A stretch of DNA of 64,000 bases from Setoptus koraiensis (lineage: Eukaryota > Arthropoda). The DNA lies in NCBI GenBank assembly GCA_048013815.1, contig CM106585.1, forward strand, positions 9,176,001 through 9,240,000. Direction: 5' to 3'. Below, in pieces: positions 12,431 through 23,145 of the stretch (positions are counted from its first letter, which is position 1; the number at the start of each line of letters is the position of its first letter). A program made the position numbers and the translations under genes. Under the pieces are notes generated by a model that had not been told where the DNA came from, searched no databases, and was given only the letters and a program-made list of their open reading frames with translations.

Positions 12431-14094
12431 ATGAAGGTGCCCATAGCCGATATCGGCCAGGTTTGTCAGCGGCATCTCGCCGTCTAAATCTCGCTGGTGT
12501 GTTACGCCAACGCCGGCTCGCTGTAACGCGCCCGATTGGATTGCAATGAAGGCGCCCGAGCCCGACGACGAGCCCGAAGAGGCCTGCGAAGAATTGCTAA
12601 ACTCCATGCTGCCCATGCGAGCATTGATTATGCGCGGCAACGAGCCACAATTGTCGCCCATCTGACTAATTGCGCCCACCAAGTGGCCAGAGCCAATTAG
12701 CAATTTCGACTTGGGCCCAATCAGTTCGTTGCCGTCCGATTCGCTGCCCGCTGAATCGGAGCCAGTGTTAGAGTCGGCCTGCTGCCGTTGTTGTTGTTGC
12801 TGCTGCTGCTGTCGGGAGCCCCTGTCGAGGCAGCCCGAGGCCAGGCTTTGCTGCGCCCGCTGACGGGATCGGAATCGCATGTAGGCAACACTCGATCCAA
12901 CTAGCGTTATTATGACTATCATGAAGGCGCTCAGTGAGACAATTATTATCAGTATGGGCTGAGTTTTGACGTACGACAACGAAACATTCCAATAGTGTCG
13001 CAGTTTTGTGTCGTGCTCGCTCTGTCCCAACAAATTGTAACTGCTAACAACGACGGTGTTGCTGTCCGTGTTTGATTGACCATTGGCGCTCATTTGTTGC
13101 TGCTGCTCATTGGTGATTAAACTGTCACTATCGCCTTCGCCTGCTGACCTGTCTATTGTCACCTGACCGCCCATGTGACCGCTGTCCGCCAGGCTGCTGT
13201 TGCCACTAGCCGCACCATTGATTGTGGTCTTGGTTTGATCGTAATAGTTTAGGCGCGCTCCGCTCGCCGAATGCAAACGCAAATATTGAGGCTCCAAGGT
13301 GCGTCCGTTCAGCCAGATATGCTGATGGCTTCGATCGAAGGAATTCTGGGCATAAATTTTCAATTTGAATTGCGTGGCCGACGTTAAATTTGTCACTATA
13401 AACATGAAATCGCCCCCGTCGATCAGATTGTGCCTGACGAGCTCGCCATAGTTGGCGTTTGAGTTGGCGTCACGCTCCCTCACTTGATGCGAAGCTCCCG
13501 AAGCTGACAAATCAACCGACTGCTGTTGTTCGGCAAACATGCTCATCAGCATGGTGCCGCTGGGTGCCATGAGGGCGGCCGTGAATTTCATCTGGTCCAA
13601 ACGATTGATCAACTGGTCAACTGTTACCAGCGACTTCACTAGGGCCAAATTCTGTGCACTGCTGATGCTCAAATTGTACACCAAATTCATTTTGTTGTTT
13701 ATGTCTGGCATGTCGTTGGTGTTGTTGTTTGTGTCGCTTATTTCGTATATTTCGCACACGAACCAAGTCAACGGATAAACATAACGGTACACGGGGGCAA
13801 CGGGCGCGGAATGCGGCTTGTAATTAGCCGCCTTTTCCGACGGCTGATGACCGCTCAACATAATGAGATCGTTCAGTTGTCGCTGGCTGCTGCCCAGCTC
13901 GCTATTTGCCTTTCTGCCGTCCACCAGAACGCTGCCCAGTCCGGCCACATCGGCCAACACGGCGTCTAGATTGTGCTCTTTGGCGAGCGAGTTCTGGCCC
14001 AGTGCATTGTTGGACGATTGCAAGTAACAGTTTACGTTCAGCGACGACGTGCTTGAATTGGACACCATGCAATTGTGCCTCAGTTTCGGCCGAT
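10379..14094 (-). CDS. side-like: Sidestep-like receptor, exon 11: FNIII-like region, TM helix and cytoplasmic tail
   Basis: This is the last and largest coding exon, about 1238 residues. It enters in phase 1 after CGCCAG and begins with PDRPKLRHNCMVSNSS. The Cys-bearing start and the later VYPLTWFVCEIYEI stretch fit the fibronectin-III-like region that follows the Ig domains in sidestep proteins. A hydrophobic helix around 12880-12958 (IIIVSLSAFMIVIITLVG, roughly residues 1095-1120) is followed by basic residues (RFRSRQR), so the remaining ~830 residues are cytoplasmic. That tail is dominated by Gln and His tracts and by Ser- and Gly-rich stretches, and ends in DMTIGGVNALIL. The frame is open throughout, so I see no need for further introns. 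The long open frames on the opposite strand here are shadows of the CAG/CAA tracts. Confidence 0.88.
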
Positions 14095-14120
14095 CTGGCG
14101 ATTTGGCGATTCGTAGCGAA

Positions 14121-14189
14121 TGTGAGTGAATGTTGAGTGAACGATGAGTGAATGATGAGTGAATGATGAGTGAATGATGAGTGAATGAG
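14121..14189. repeat. 11-bp tandem repeat before exon 11
   Basis: Copies of GTGAATGATGA fill much of the short intron between exons 10 and 11. On the minus strand they supply TCATTCACTCA, a C/T-richer sequence ahead of the exon 11 acceptor. Confidence 0.9.
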
Positions 14190-14299
14190 AAAGAGGGAAC
14201 AGAGGGTCAGAATTTAGCCGGTATTTGTCAGTTTAGCTGGCTGCACAATCCAGCAGCACACAGCAAGCCAGATACGCAAGTAGGTGCCTGATATATTAC

Positions 14300-14424
14300 C
14301 TGGTGGTCTTATTTGGAATTTGCATGCCTTCTGTTGCAGTCCGATCTCGTTTTTGGCGATACATTCAATTGTTCCGTAGCCGAAACTGTTGGGCGCATCT
14401 CGCATGTTGTACCTGAGTATTTGA
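14300..14424 (-). CDS. side-like: Sidestep-like receptor, exon 10: end of Ig domain 5
   Basis: It encodes QILRYNMRDAPNSFGYGT followed by IECIAKNEIG, the second half of an Ig domain with the closing Cys in the usual YGT-x-x-C context, and ends CKFQIRPP. YGT-x-x-C-x-A-x-NE-x-G is a signature of the last Ig domain in sidestep proteins. The donor is CCAG|GTAATA, phase 1. The acceptor is uncertain: AAATAG|TC at 14424 and CTCAG|GT at 14412 both keep the frame and differ by four residues. I chose the upstream one because it has the better pyrimidine tract. Confidence 0.85.
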
Positions 14425-14562
14425 CTATTTGACAGTTTATCGGTGGGCGATCGTATCATTGGTTGGTAACAGATTTGGAGAGGTCAGCGTAAGTTTGAGT
14501 GTAAGTCAGCATTAGGTCGGCATGAGTAGCCACTGTTGCCAGCGTCAAGCGAGCACACTCAC

Positions 14563-14778
14563 CTGGTCTCCTCGAGACGATGCTCCGCTTGGCCCTCGAA
14601 CGGCTGCTTGTCTGCTTGCTCAAACAGGGCCTCTATTATGGCACTATCGTTGGAATGGGCCTTGGCAAGGCCATTTAGTGGACGGTATGTCCAGGAATAT
14701 TGGACAGAGTTTGCGGGATTCGCTATCACACTGCAATCAATCAGAACTGTTTGTTCGCTTTTCACCCCATACACCAAT
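14563..14778 (-). CDS. side-like: Sidestep-like receptor, exon 9: first part of Ig domain 5
   Basis: Phase 2 at both ends (acceptor GCGCAG|ATTGG, donor CCAG|GTGAGT). It encodes LVYGVKSEQTVLIDCSVIAN and then a WTYRPLN stretch, giving the first Ig cysteine and core tryptophan of the fifth Ig domain. The VYGV start right after the previous exon's PVC motif is typical of sidestep-family Ig4/Ig5 junctions. The rest is an acidic, Gln-containing loop (EALFEQADKQPFEGQ). Confidence 0.88.
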
Positions 14779-14982
14779 CTGCGCATAAGCACGATAATGG
14801 AGTAACGATAATTATAATTAAAGTAACAACAACAGGTTATTTAATTAGCATCAATTGATTAATAATTATATTATGGTTGATTAACAACAACTTGTTATAC
14901 TGTATTATACAACTTGTATTATATAAGTTATATTATATAAGTTATATAGCAAGGTTGTTTACAAACGAGGTTGGCGCAATGG

Positions 14983-14996
14983 CCACTAGAGGGCAG
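14983..14996 (+). promoter_or_regulatory. CTCF-like motif
   Basis: CCACTAGAGGGCAG fits the core CTCF consensus. It lies in the intron between exons 8 and 9 of the sidestep-like gene. This is a motif match only; binding is not shown. Confidence 0.35.
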
Positions 14997-15019
14997 TCGC
15001 TTGGTCAGTTGGTACTCAC

Positions 15020-15458
15020 ATGTCTTCGTGGCTGCAAACGGGCGCGTGCCTAATGCGCAAATGAATACTGTGGCTGAAATTGGTGCCGTGAACATTGGAC
15101 GCCTCACACTGATAGTGGCCCGATTGTAACCTGGTGACCTTTTGCAACACTAAAGAATGATTGTTTTGGATGATGCCCGGCGTTGGGCTCAAATGTTTTC
15201 CGTTGAATTTCCATGAAACGGGCTTAGTGAGTCGCGGATTAGCGTCTATCTGGCACTGTATGTAGATGTCGTTGCCCTCTTGCAGTTGTGACAACAGTGC
15301 GGCCTGTTCCTGTTGCTGTTGCGGTTGTTGGCCGCCAGGCGACGCCAGTGTCTGGTGGGGGGCCGACGAGGAGGAGGCCATCTTGGAGTTGGGCAAGTTA
15401 TTAATCGTTGTGGAGGCAGTGGCCGCAGTGTCAAGTTGTATGCTCAGCTGGGGCGCGT
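15020..15458 (-). CDS. side-like: Sidestep-like receptor, exon 8: Ig domain 4
   Basis: It enters in phase 1 (ACAATAG|ACGCG) and leaves in phase 2 (GACAT|GTGAGT). After YAPQLSIQL comes an insert rich in Thr, Ser, Pro and Gln of about 40 residues, which is longer than usual. Then follow the Ig core motifs: IYIQCQIDANPRLTKPVSWK with the first Cys and the Trp, and SGHYQCEASNVHGTNFS with the second Cys. The exon ends RHAPVCSHEDM, and the PVC motif at the end of Ig4 is characteristic of sidestep proteins. Confidence 0.9.
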
Positions 15459-15541
15459 CTATTGTTATAATTGCAAGCGCGTCAATTGATACAAATGATG
15501 GGTTACAAGGGGAAAGGAAATATATTTAGTTATACACTTTG

Positions 15542-15547
15542 TTGTCG

Positions 15548-15605
<58 letters not shown>

Positions 15606-15625
15606 CGTTGTTGTTGTTGCTGCTG
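15542..15625. repeat. GTT microsatellite
   Basis: A long, nearly pure GTT/GTC triplet tract in intron 7, just upstream of exon 8 in the transcript direction. Confidence 0.95.
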
Positions 15626-18600
15626 CTGTTGTCGTAACAGTAGTTATGCAACCAGTCATAGCCGCTTGGACATTTCTCATTTGGGCGCTCATCGCGCCCC
15701 CTATTCGCCCACTCTGTGCGCACGAGGCTCGCATCGATAGGGCACTGGCACAAAGCGAGCCTGTTGGCCGCTGTTGCGCGCCAGGTATTCTCACAAATGG
15801 GTGTGCGATATGCCGGTGCTGTTAAGACCGGCACACTATTAAGACGCACACGCTAATCGCCGGCGCAACAACGCCAAGCGAGCGAATCATCATCATTAGC
15901 CAGGTGAGCGCATAAGCCGGCTCCAATTGATCCAATGCGCGATCCCAATCGAACTTAGACAGAATGGGGCTCAATTCGATTCGATTAGACTGGCATATAT
16001 AGGTAAATTATACGACAAGATTGATGATGATGATTGTTGGTAGCAGCGAGCTCGCTATTTGTGTGGCTCCAGTGTATATGCCAAGTATATTTGCGCCACT
16101 CAATTTGCTGCGAACGCGGCGCCCGTTCGACGGTGGCGCCCAGTCGCAGTTTGCAACTGTTTGCAAACTCCGAAACGCTGTCTCTTTCGCGTGCCCCAGA
16201 CCCTGAGTGTGAGCCACAATGGCTCGCAAATCACACACTCATTCATACTGTTTAATACTTTCATACTTTATTATGTTAACGGCTGGCACATTATTCTCAT
16301 GGGCATTTAATTGTTTGTTGGCGCTGGCCGCTAGCAGCGCCTGACACGACCAACGCAAACGGGGCCAGCGGCAACTGCAACAACCGGCCATTACTGCTCA
16401 TTTTACTACCGCTAGGCTGGCTGTATCACCGCTAGCTTGGCGAGAGAGCGATATTAACCATTTTAAAGGCGCGCTGCCACGGACGCCTGAGAGAGGCGTG
16501 CGAGCCGCTGGCTCGCCGGGCCGCTAGCTTGGCGAGATATCCGAGCGGTCGCAATGCGAGCTCACATGGCTCGCATTGCGACTATAGTGCCAGCGGTGCC
16601 AGCCATCAATCAAAGTCAAACAAAGTGTCTATCCGGCAGTAATACACATGAAAGATGAGACGGGCAACGCAAGCAAGGTGGCCGATCTATCTCGTTTTGG
16701 CCCATTTAGAGGCTTGTGTGTGCGCCGGCCATTGTGGTGTAAGTTTTGTAAGGGCGCCAGTGGAGGCCAGCGCAGCGACTTGCTGCGAGAATGAAAATAT
16801 TAGATAATAAAGAACTAATGAATTCATTTCACACTTGAGCAAGCAGGCCGCCTGTAATAGCTCGCCGGCGTAATATAACGCCGCCTTGGAGAGGCCCGGC
16901 TGAGTCGGACAACAACAGTATTGTATAATCCAGTATAATCCAGTGCGACACCGTCACTATCACTGCCAGCGGCATAATTGTTCAGTCAGTGCGTATATAT
17001 ACACCACATATAGCTACTCTATAACTGTTATATATGGTGTATATGTAGCGCATATACAGTAGCTATGTGTGGCGCTGCATATGCACCAAATAGCAGATAT
17101 TTATATCCGCTGTTGTGTGTTGCGTAATTACACACAAAGGAAACGAGACAAGGGACAAAAATGGATAAAGAGCCAAAATAATAATAATGTGCCAATGATG
17201 AATTTAAAGTGACTTGGCTGCCATTCCACAAACTTGGCGCCAAACAAACGGCCCGAGCGGCCCAAATGGTCGCTGTGGCGGCCCTAAAACATCGATCACT
17301 CTCGGCTAGTGCATAATATAAACATTTTTGACAGCCACATATACGCACATATTCAAACACGGACAAACACACAAATAACAAATTGCGCCCTCGACAATTG
17401 AGGCCCGGCCGCCTATTTTCATAATCAGCCAGCCAGCCGATATGAGCCGATATCAGTTGATATCAGCTGATATCGGCTGATATCGGTTGATATCGGTTGA
17501 TATTGGTCGATATATGTCAGCTGATACCGATATTATTGTGTGAGCCAGCCGGCTAATAATACAGTGCCCAAACATTAACAATATATTGGCAGTGGATACA
17601 CGACGCGGGGATACACGACGCGGGGATACACGACTTGATACGAATTGCGCGCCCTCCTCCAAACTATTGATAGATCACCGGGGCATTCAGTTTGTTGTTG
17701 TTCGGCCAGTGTGTGTCACCCACTGAAATGGGGACAAGACAGTTTTTTGTGTGTGCCAGTTGTGCCAACGGGGCGAAGGGGCCCCGTTTGCAGCGCGCTG
17801 CCGAGATCATTTGTCATTCTCTTTGAAATGTCACACTGGCTAGTAGCTTCCATAGTTGCTATAAGCTGGCTGGTGCTGTTATTATTAACTCACTCTATTT
17901 CTGTTATACCTGGTAGTGTCGTTATTGGCCATTGCGGGACATGTTACCGAGATACAAGCATCGCCGAGATACAAACAAGACACTAACAAATGATTGCGCT
18001 GTTACATCGCACCGACAACAACGCCAACATTAAACATGACCGCAAACAAGCAGCCACTCTTTCGGGGCCCCGTAGCCTCGCAGCCAGAGCCTCGTAGCCA
18101 GAGCCTTGTAGCCAGAGAGGGGCCCAACTTTGTGCCCCAGATATCCACACACGCGAAGATGTGCACAGGTGAGGATGTACACACAGGTGAGGGGAGAGGG
18201 GAGTGGGGGCAGCTTGTAGCGGCAGCAGCAGCAGTGAGCGGGACAACCATCAATCCTTGACTCGATGGCTCCCCGTGCGGGCTACTCAGGCGACACTGAT
18301 AGCGGATAGCGGATAGAGGATAGCAGACAGCGGATAGTAATTCCTGCGCCAGGACGCATCATTGATTCTTTGCTAAGACACTGTCGCTTGCCAGGGATTT
18401 GTCGGCTTGCCATTAGCAGATTACACAATGGGCAGGCGTGTTGTTGTTGTTGCTGTTGCTGCCGGCGCCATCTCATTAAACAATTTCTTGTTGTCGTTGG
18501 CTTCGAAACAGCCAGTCATATTCTATTTCGTTTTACATTTCGACAGCAATTGCGCATTCGAACGGCGCCAACTTGCCAGCATCTATCTGCAATTTGGCGC

Positions 18601-19872
18601 CACTGGCGGCTGCACTAATCTGGTGCAGCTCGCTTGCACCACTGGGCCCCAGCAGCGACCATCTTCAACTATTGCGCGGCTGCACCCACTGCGAGTTTGT
18701 CGACAGCGAAATCGACTGATCGACACACTTGCCACTTGTCCGGCTCGGCTCGGCTCGGCAGTGTCGGCAGGCAAGTGTGCGATAAAGTGAGAGAAAAATG
18801 GTAAATAATAACTAGCAAATCGTCGGGGGCCCAGTCAAATCACACACACACGCACGCACGCACGCACTGTGCGAAATATATTTTGTGCCGGCTGGAAATA
18901 TATTTTGGGAAAACAATGGAGAGCGAAACGTAGACGTAACGAATTTTTCATCACGAAACAGTCACATGGAGCATCCATTACCTGTCAGCGTATAGAGAGA
19001 TCATCTTCATTTTTGCCCATGAAACGCCAGCCAACCAACGACAGCCGCGCTCGCTGATTGCGCCCCCACCGGAGCAGGCTTGAACCGGGGCTGGCTTGAA
19101 CCGGGGCTGGCTTGAGATGGGCGCACATGAGATGGCACAACGTGACTGGGGCCCGACAAAAGAAATCGTGTCATTTGGGCTGAGTTTATTTTTGTTTTTG
19201 TGTGCGTTTGTGCCGCGCAACCATTTGGTGGCACACAAAAGTAAACTGGCTCCGGTCTAGACTCTAAACGAAACAACGGATATTTTAAGCACACCATGGT
19301 GATATATGTGAGTGAGTGTGCGTCCCAGGAAGTGCTGGCTGTTGAGCTGACGGGGCCCGCTCAGTGGCGCTGGCGAGCAAGCGACCAGGAACAGATAATG
19401 ACGACAACAGCCACTGAGAGAGCCTCTGCGAGCTTGAGAGACTGCCAGCTTGAGAGACTAAGTCGCAGATTGAGCGCTCATTATCACCAAACGAGGTGGC
19501 CCAATTGCTCAATAGTTGCCAGCCGCATAGGCGAGCATAATCTGGAAAGCGGTGCCAGCGAGTTTTCAATCGTTCATTTGTTTGCGTTTGAATGGCGCGG
19601 GTTGCGGGGGCCCGCTCGATGGCAACGCACTGTCGATGGGCTGGCTTCGGTTGAATCAAATCAGCGCGCCCCAACAAACGACTCGCTTATTAAATGCCAT
19701 TTGGCTGGCTGACTGGCAGATCATTGGCAGCAATCAGAGCCAACAGCGAGGCCGGCGCCAAAAGGGCAACAACAGCCACTGGGTTTATTGGGGCGCCCAG
19801 CCAAAGAGGGCGCCCGAATAAACAGCAGCTAATCATCAAAATATTGTTATCTGGCCTCTTTGGCCCCCGTTG

Positions 19873-19936
19873 CCCTCATAATGTGAGGCCCTCATAATGT
19901 GGGGCCCTCATAATGTGGGGCCCTCATAATGTGGGG
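19873..19936. repeat. 16-bp tandem repeat, four copies
   Basis: The unit is CCCTCATAATGTGGGG. Each junction between copies creates a GGGGCCC palindrome. Confidence 0.95.
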
Positions 19937-21469
19937 CCCATATCGCTGGTGCGTTTGTGTGGGTGTGCTGGCATCTGTGTTGGCGTCTATCTCAAGTAGA
20001 CATTAACCGTTGCTGATAATAAGTGATGATGCCATTATTTTCACAATCGACAAGCGAAACGGGCCCACTAATCATCCATAAACTAGTTTGTCTGTCTGTC
20101 TCACTCTGTTTTTCTGGCCCCATCTCTCAACACTGAGCCAGTCTCATCAATAGTCTTCTTTTTCTTTTTCCTTGCTCTTCTGCCACCATTTGCCGCCATC
20201 ATACTACAAACATCATACTACATACATCATACTACATACATCATACTACATACATCATACAGTGCTCGCACTAACAACAATACGACCAATGAGACTCTCA
20301 AAGAGACAGCAACTATTAGCGGGCACTCTTGTCATTCGGCTGCCACCAGTTCGGCCGGCCACTCACTTGTTAGCGGGCCCCAATTGTTGTCGCAACGAGC
20401 TTGATCTTTCGCTCGCCACTCTTCAGTTCCATTTATATCTTAATATCGAGATGCATTTTTTGCCTTCGACACACGAGCGCACATACAAACAATCAGACAA
20501 ACGCGAGCTGCAAGAGAAATCTGGGGCCATCTTTTTGTCAGTGATGCTACACGGCATGAGTTACTGCACTCATCTGCACGCTTATAACTTATGTGTGTGT
20601 GCGTGAGGGGCGCCAATTGGGCCCGTCAATGGCATAATCAACATTACATTTTTTATCCTTTGCCAGTTTTATCCAGTTGCAGTTGAGCAGCGACAACAAG
20701 ACGTTGCTGGCGGCCCCGCTAGCGCACTGTAAACAATTACAAGCGGGCCTTATTAGGATTCATCAATCGAGAAAACATCTGAATCAATCCATCTAAAATG
20801 CTGCATTGGCTCCCTGCTTTTGGCGTGGGGTGGCAGTGCGCCAAAAGCGGGCCAACATCTCGCGAAACTTGCCAGCAAATCTTGTCGCTTTCATTATCAT
20901 CTGGGCCCATATCCGCCCGTTTAGCGACACACACAGTGCTCACTGTATCACTCAACTTATATTTTGCCAGCATCATGTTAATGTTAAACTGTTGTTTTCT
21001 ATTCTGGATTCCAGTCAGCGACATATAGGCGCTCGTGATGAGAAATTTAAGAATAAATTTGAAATTTGAGCACAATCTTCATCTTGCTCAGTACACAGTG
21101 AGTGAGGGGAGGCCAGGGGAGGCAAGTTTTTCGCTCGGAAATGAATCCATTTTGTTGTGCGTTGGTTGGTGCAATGGCGAGTTGCCAGTGCAACTGTCGC
21201 AAAGTATTTATACTTTGCGACAAGAAGCCGCAAAAGAGCGTCTATTCAAATTGCAAGATTGCAACGAGATGGCACCATATTGACTAACAATCAATCAAAG
21301 TTCAAAGAGCGATTCATTTCTTCCTTCTCATTCATTTTCTTGGCGCCTCGTTGCAGCTAGCAGCGGCACACAAATTTGCTGCTAAACATAGTACGACGGC
21401 CCGATCTTTAGCAGCAATAGGTCGATAGGTAAATAACGAGTCAGTGGCTGGATTTCAATGGAAACTTAC

Positions 21470-21604
21470 AATGGACGTCTAGTTTCAGGTCTTGCCTCAG
21501 CGCCGACGATTGAATTTTGGGATTCTCGCCGACACAGGTCAAATTTTTGCTATTGAACGATTTCTCCATCGTTAGCGTCAATCGGGAGGTCGTTTGTTGG
21601 TCCA
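21470..21604 (-). CDS. side-like: Sidestep-like receptor, exon 7: second half of Ig domain 3
   Basis: Phase 1 at both ends (GATTAG|TGGAC, CATT|GTAAGT). It encodes QQTTSRLTLTMEKSFNSKNL followed by TCVGENPKI and ends LRQDLKLDVH. The Cys in the L-T-C-x-x-ENP context closes the third Ig domain. ENP followed by a K-L-D-V/I-H end is a recognisable sidestep-family pattern. Confidence 0.9.
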
Positions 21605-21772
21605 CTAATCACGGCCGGCGCCGGTACGGTACGGTTCGGTGAGGCGAAGCAAGGCCAACAAGCGCATGGAGAGCCGAAAAGAAGTGGTAAAAATCACTAT
21701 GAGGTCTGGTTCTCGGAAATCGGGGCAGGGAAAATTGGCAAACCCAAATTCAAACCGGAACCGGCGACTTAC

Positions 21773-21922
21773 CGCTCATGGGTGGATCGTATCTCTTGCC
21801 CTGGAACAGCCAGTAGACGGAGGCGTGAGGTCGCGATCCGAAAGCCACGCACTCGAATGTGGCCGGCTGGCCCACAATGAGGATCTCGCTCAGCTGTTTA
21901 ACCGACATCTCGTTAGGTTTCA
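21773..21922 (-). CDS. side-like: Sidestep-like receptor, exon 6: first half of Ig domain 3
   Basis: Phase 1 at both ends (TTTACAG|TGAAA, AGCG|GTAAGT). It encodes LKPNEMSVKQLSEILIVGQP, then ATFECVAFGSRPHASVYWLF, giving the first cysteine, the family G-S-R-P motif and the core Trp of Ig domain 3. It pairs with exon 7, so this Ig domain is split by a phase-1 intron of about 170 nt. Confidence 0.9.
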
Positions 21923-22134
21923 CTGTAAATTGGTCGTGCGAGACACACAGAGAGAGAGAGAGAGAGAGGGGAGAAAAGTCTCAGAATGTTATTATCAGAA
22001 TGTTATTATCGGAATGTTGTTATCAGAATGTTGTTAGTGTCGGCTAGCGGTTGGCACCAATTGCAAGGTTGCAGGGGACCGATCGGTGGGGCCCGGGCTG
22101 AATATTTTAGCCGGTGTCAGATCGATCAACTCAC

Positions 22135-22260
22135 AATTGAGATCCAGTGTGATGGAGGCACTGAGCGGCGTTGTGATGTTGTTGTTGTTGGCTTGGCACT
22201 CGAACACCGACAACAGATGATGGCGATTTAGCGACGGAATAATTAACTCATTATTGGTTA
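22135..22260 (-). CDS. side-like: Sidestep-like receptor, exon 5: second half of Ig domain 2
   Basis: It encodes VTNNELIIPSLNRHHLLSVF, then ECQANNNNITTPLSASITLD. The closing Cys in the context C-x-A-(S/N)-NNN followed by PLS is one of the strongest sidestep-family signatures. The donor AATT|GTGAGT is clear, phase 1. The acceptor CAACAG|TAACC is weak in pyrimidines because it abuts a 16-bp tandem repeat (22264-22362), but it is the only site that keeps phase 1 and the domain intact. Confidence 0.87.
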
Positions 22261-22263
22261 CTG

Positions 22264-22362
22264 TTGTTGATATTTGTGGTTGTTGATATTTGTGGTTGTT
22301 GATATTTGTGGTTGTTGATATTTGTGGTTGTTGATATTTGTGGTTGTTGATATTTGTGGTTG
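22264..22362. repeat. 16-bp tandem repeat next to the exon 5 acceptor
   Basis: About six copies of TTGATATTTGTGGTTG run directly into the splice acceptor of exon 5, replacing the usual polypyrimidine tract on the minus strand with an A/C-rich sequence. The copies are nearly identical, implying recent expansion. Confidence 0.9.
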
Positions 22363-22660
22363 CCAATGGGCGCAAATGCCGGCACAACAGACACAAATTA
22401 GTGAAGGAAAATTATGGAAATTATTGAAATGAGCAGATGGTAATTTTTGTTAATTCACATTCGCATCGCATTAGAATATCCGAATATTAGAATGTCAATT
22501 ATTTCGAATTATTTCGAATTATTTCGTCGGTTTATTTGACCAGTTTGCTCATTTGGAACTCGTGCAAAGATAAGAGCAAACTGGTCGCATGAAATAAATG
22601 TGATTTCGTGCGCGACAATGTTGATTTTAATCATTGTTGCGTCACACGTGTATGACGTAC

Positions 22661-22849
22661 CTTCTTTGTCGACATATTGATATGACTCGTCGAGAATGGA
22701 ATAGTCCAGCTTCCAGATGAGCTCGGGCCGGGGCGTGCCTCCCACGGTCGAGCACATCAGCTGCAGCTCGTCGCCCTCGTTGAAGGGTCCGACGAGGCCC
22801 TGAAGTTTCTGGTTGTTTGTGTTTGTTATCTTGACCGATTCGGGTTTGA
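22661..22849 (-). CDS. side-like: Sidestep-like receptor, exon 4: first half of Ig domain 2
   Basis: Phase 1 at both ends (ATAAAG|TCAAA, GAAG|GTACGT). It encodes VKPESVKIT, then GLVGPFNEGDELQLMCSTVG and GTPRPELIWKLD. The VGPFNEG motif before the first Cys, and G-G-x-P-x-P before the Trp, are conserved in sidestep proteins. It ends DESYQYVDKE. Confidence 0.92.
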
Positions 22850-23001
22850 CTTTATTGATGTTACGGGTGTTACATGGTTACATGGGGGTTACAAACAAAC
22901 GAGTAGATAGATAAGTTTTAGTAAAAGTTGGAGGCCGCAAACAAGCCGAAAAAGAGCGCCAACAAACGAGAAGAAACGAAATAATATGACAGTTTACTTA
23001 C

Positions 23002-23145
23002 CTACAACCACCAGCGATATCAATGTGTTCACAGAGCGACCCTTCTGAAAGTCAACACGGCACCTATAACTGCCCGCATCGATCAATTTGACTGGATCAA
23101 TTTGGAGATAGGCAGGCCGATCCTGGGTGTTGAATGAGGCACGAT
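23002..23145 (-). CDS. side-like: Sidestep-like receptor, exon 3: second half of Ig domain 1
   Basis: Phase 1 at both ends (GGTATAG|ATCGT, GTAG|GTAAGT). Joined to exon 2 it gives DARKDRASFNTQDRPAYLQ, then IDPVKLIDAGSYRCRVDFQK. The D-A-G-x-Y-R-C-R-V-D-F motif is nearly diagnostic of sidestep-family Ig1. Confidence 0.93.

Larger units (their letters stand above)
15459..21469 (-). other. Intron 7 of the sidestep-like gene
   Basis: About 6 kb without a recognised exon. It begins with a long GTT microsatellite (about 15542-15625) just past exon 8. It also holds a 10-bp GATATCGGTT-type repeat (17439-17529), a 15-bp repeat (17594-17635), a 16-bp repeat (19873-19936) and a 13-bp CATCATACTACATA-type repeat (20198-20261). 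GGGCCC palindromes are frequent from about 17.7 kb onward. Open frames on either strand here look like composition artefacts. Confidence 0.7.

Noticed and set aside
10466..12549. Long plus-strand open frames opposite sidestep exon 11
   Set aside because: They are Leu/Val/Cys-rich translations of the antisense of CAG/CAA and CAC/CAT tracts; the minus frame carries the FNIII, TM and stop in a consistent gene model.
22264..22362. Regular repeats that might look like a CRISPR array
   Set aside because: The units are contiguous 16-bp copies without spacers, in an animal intron.
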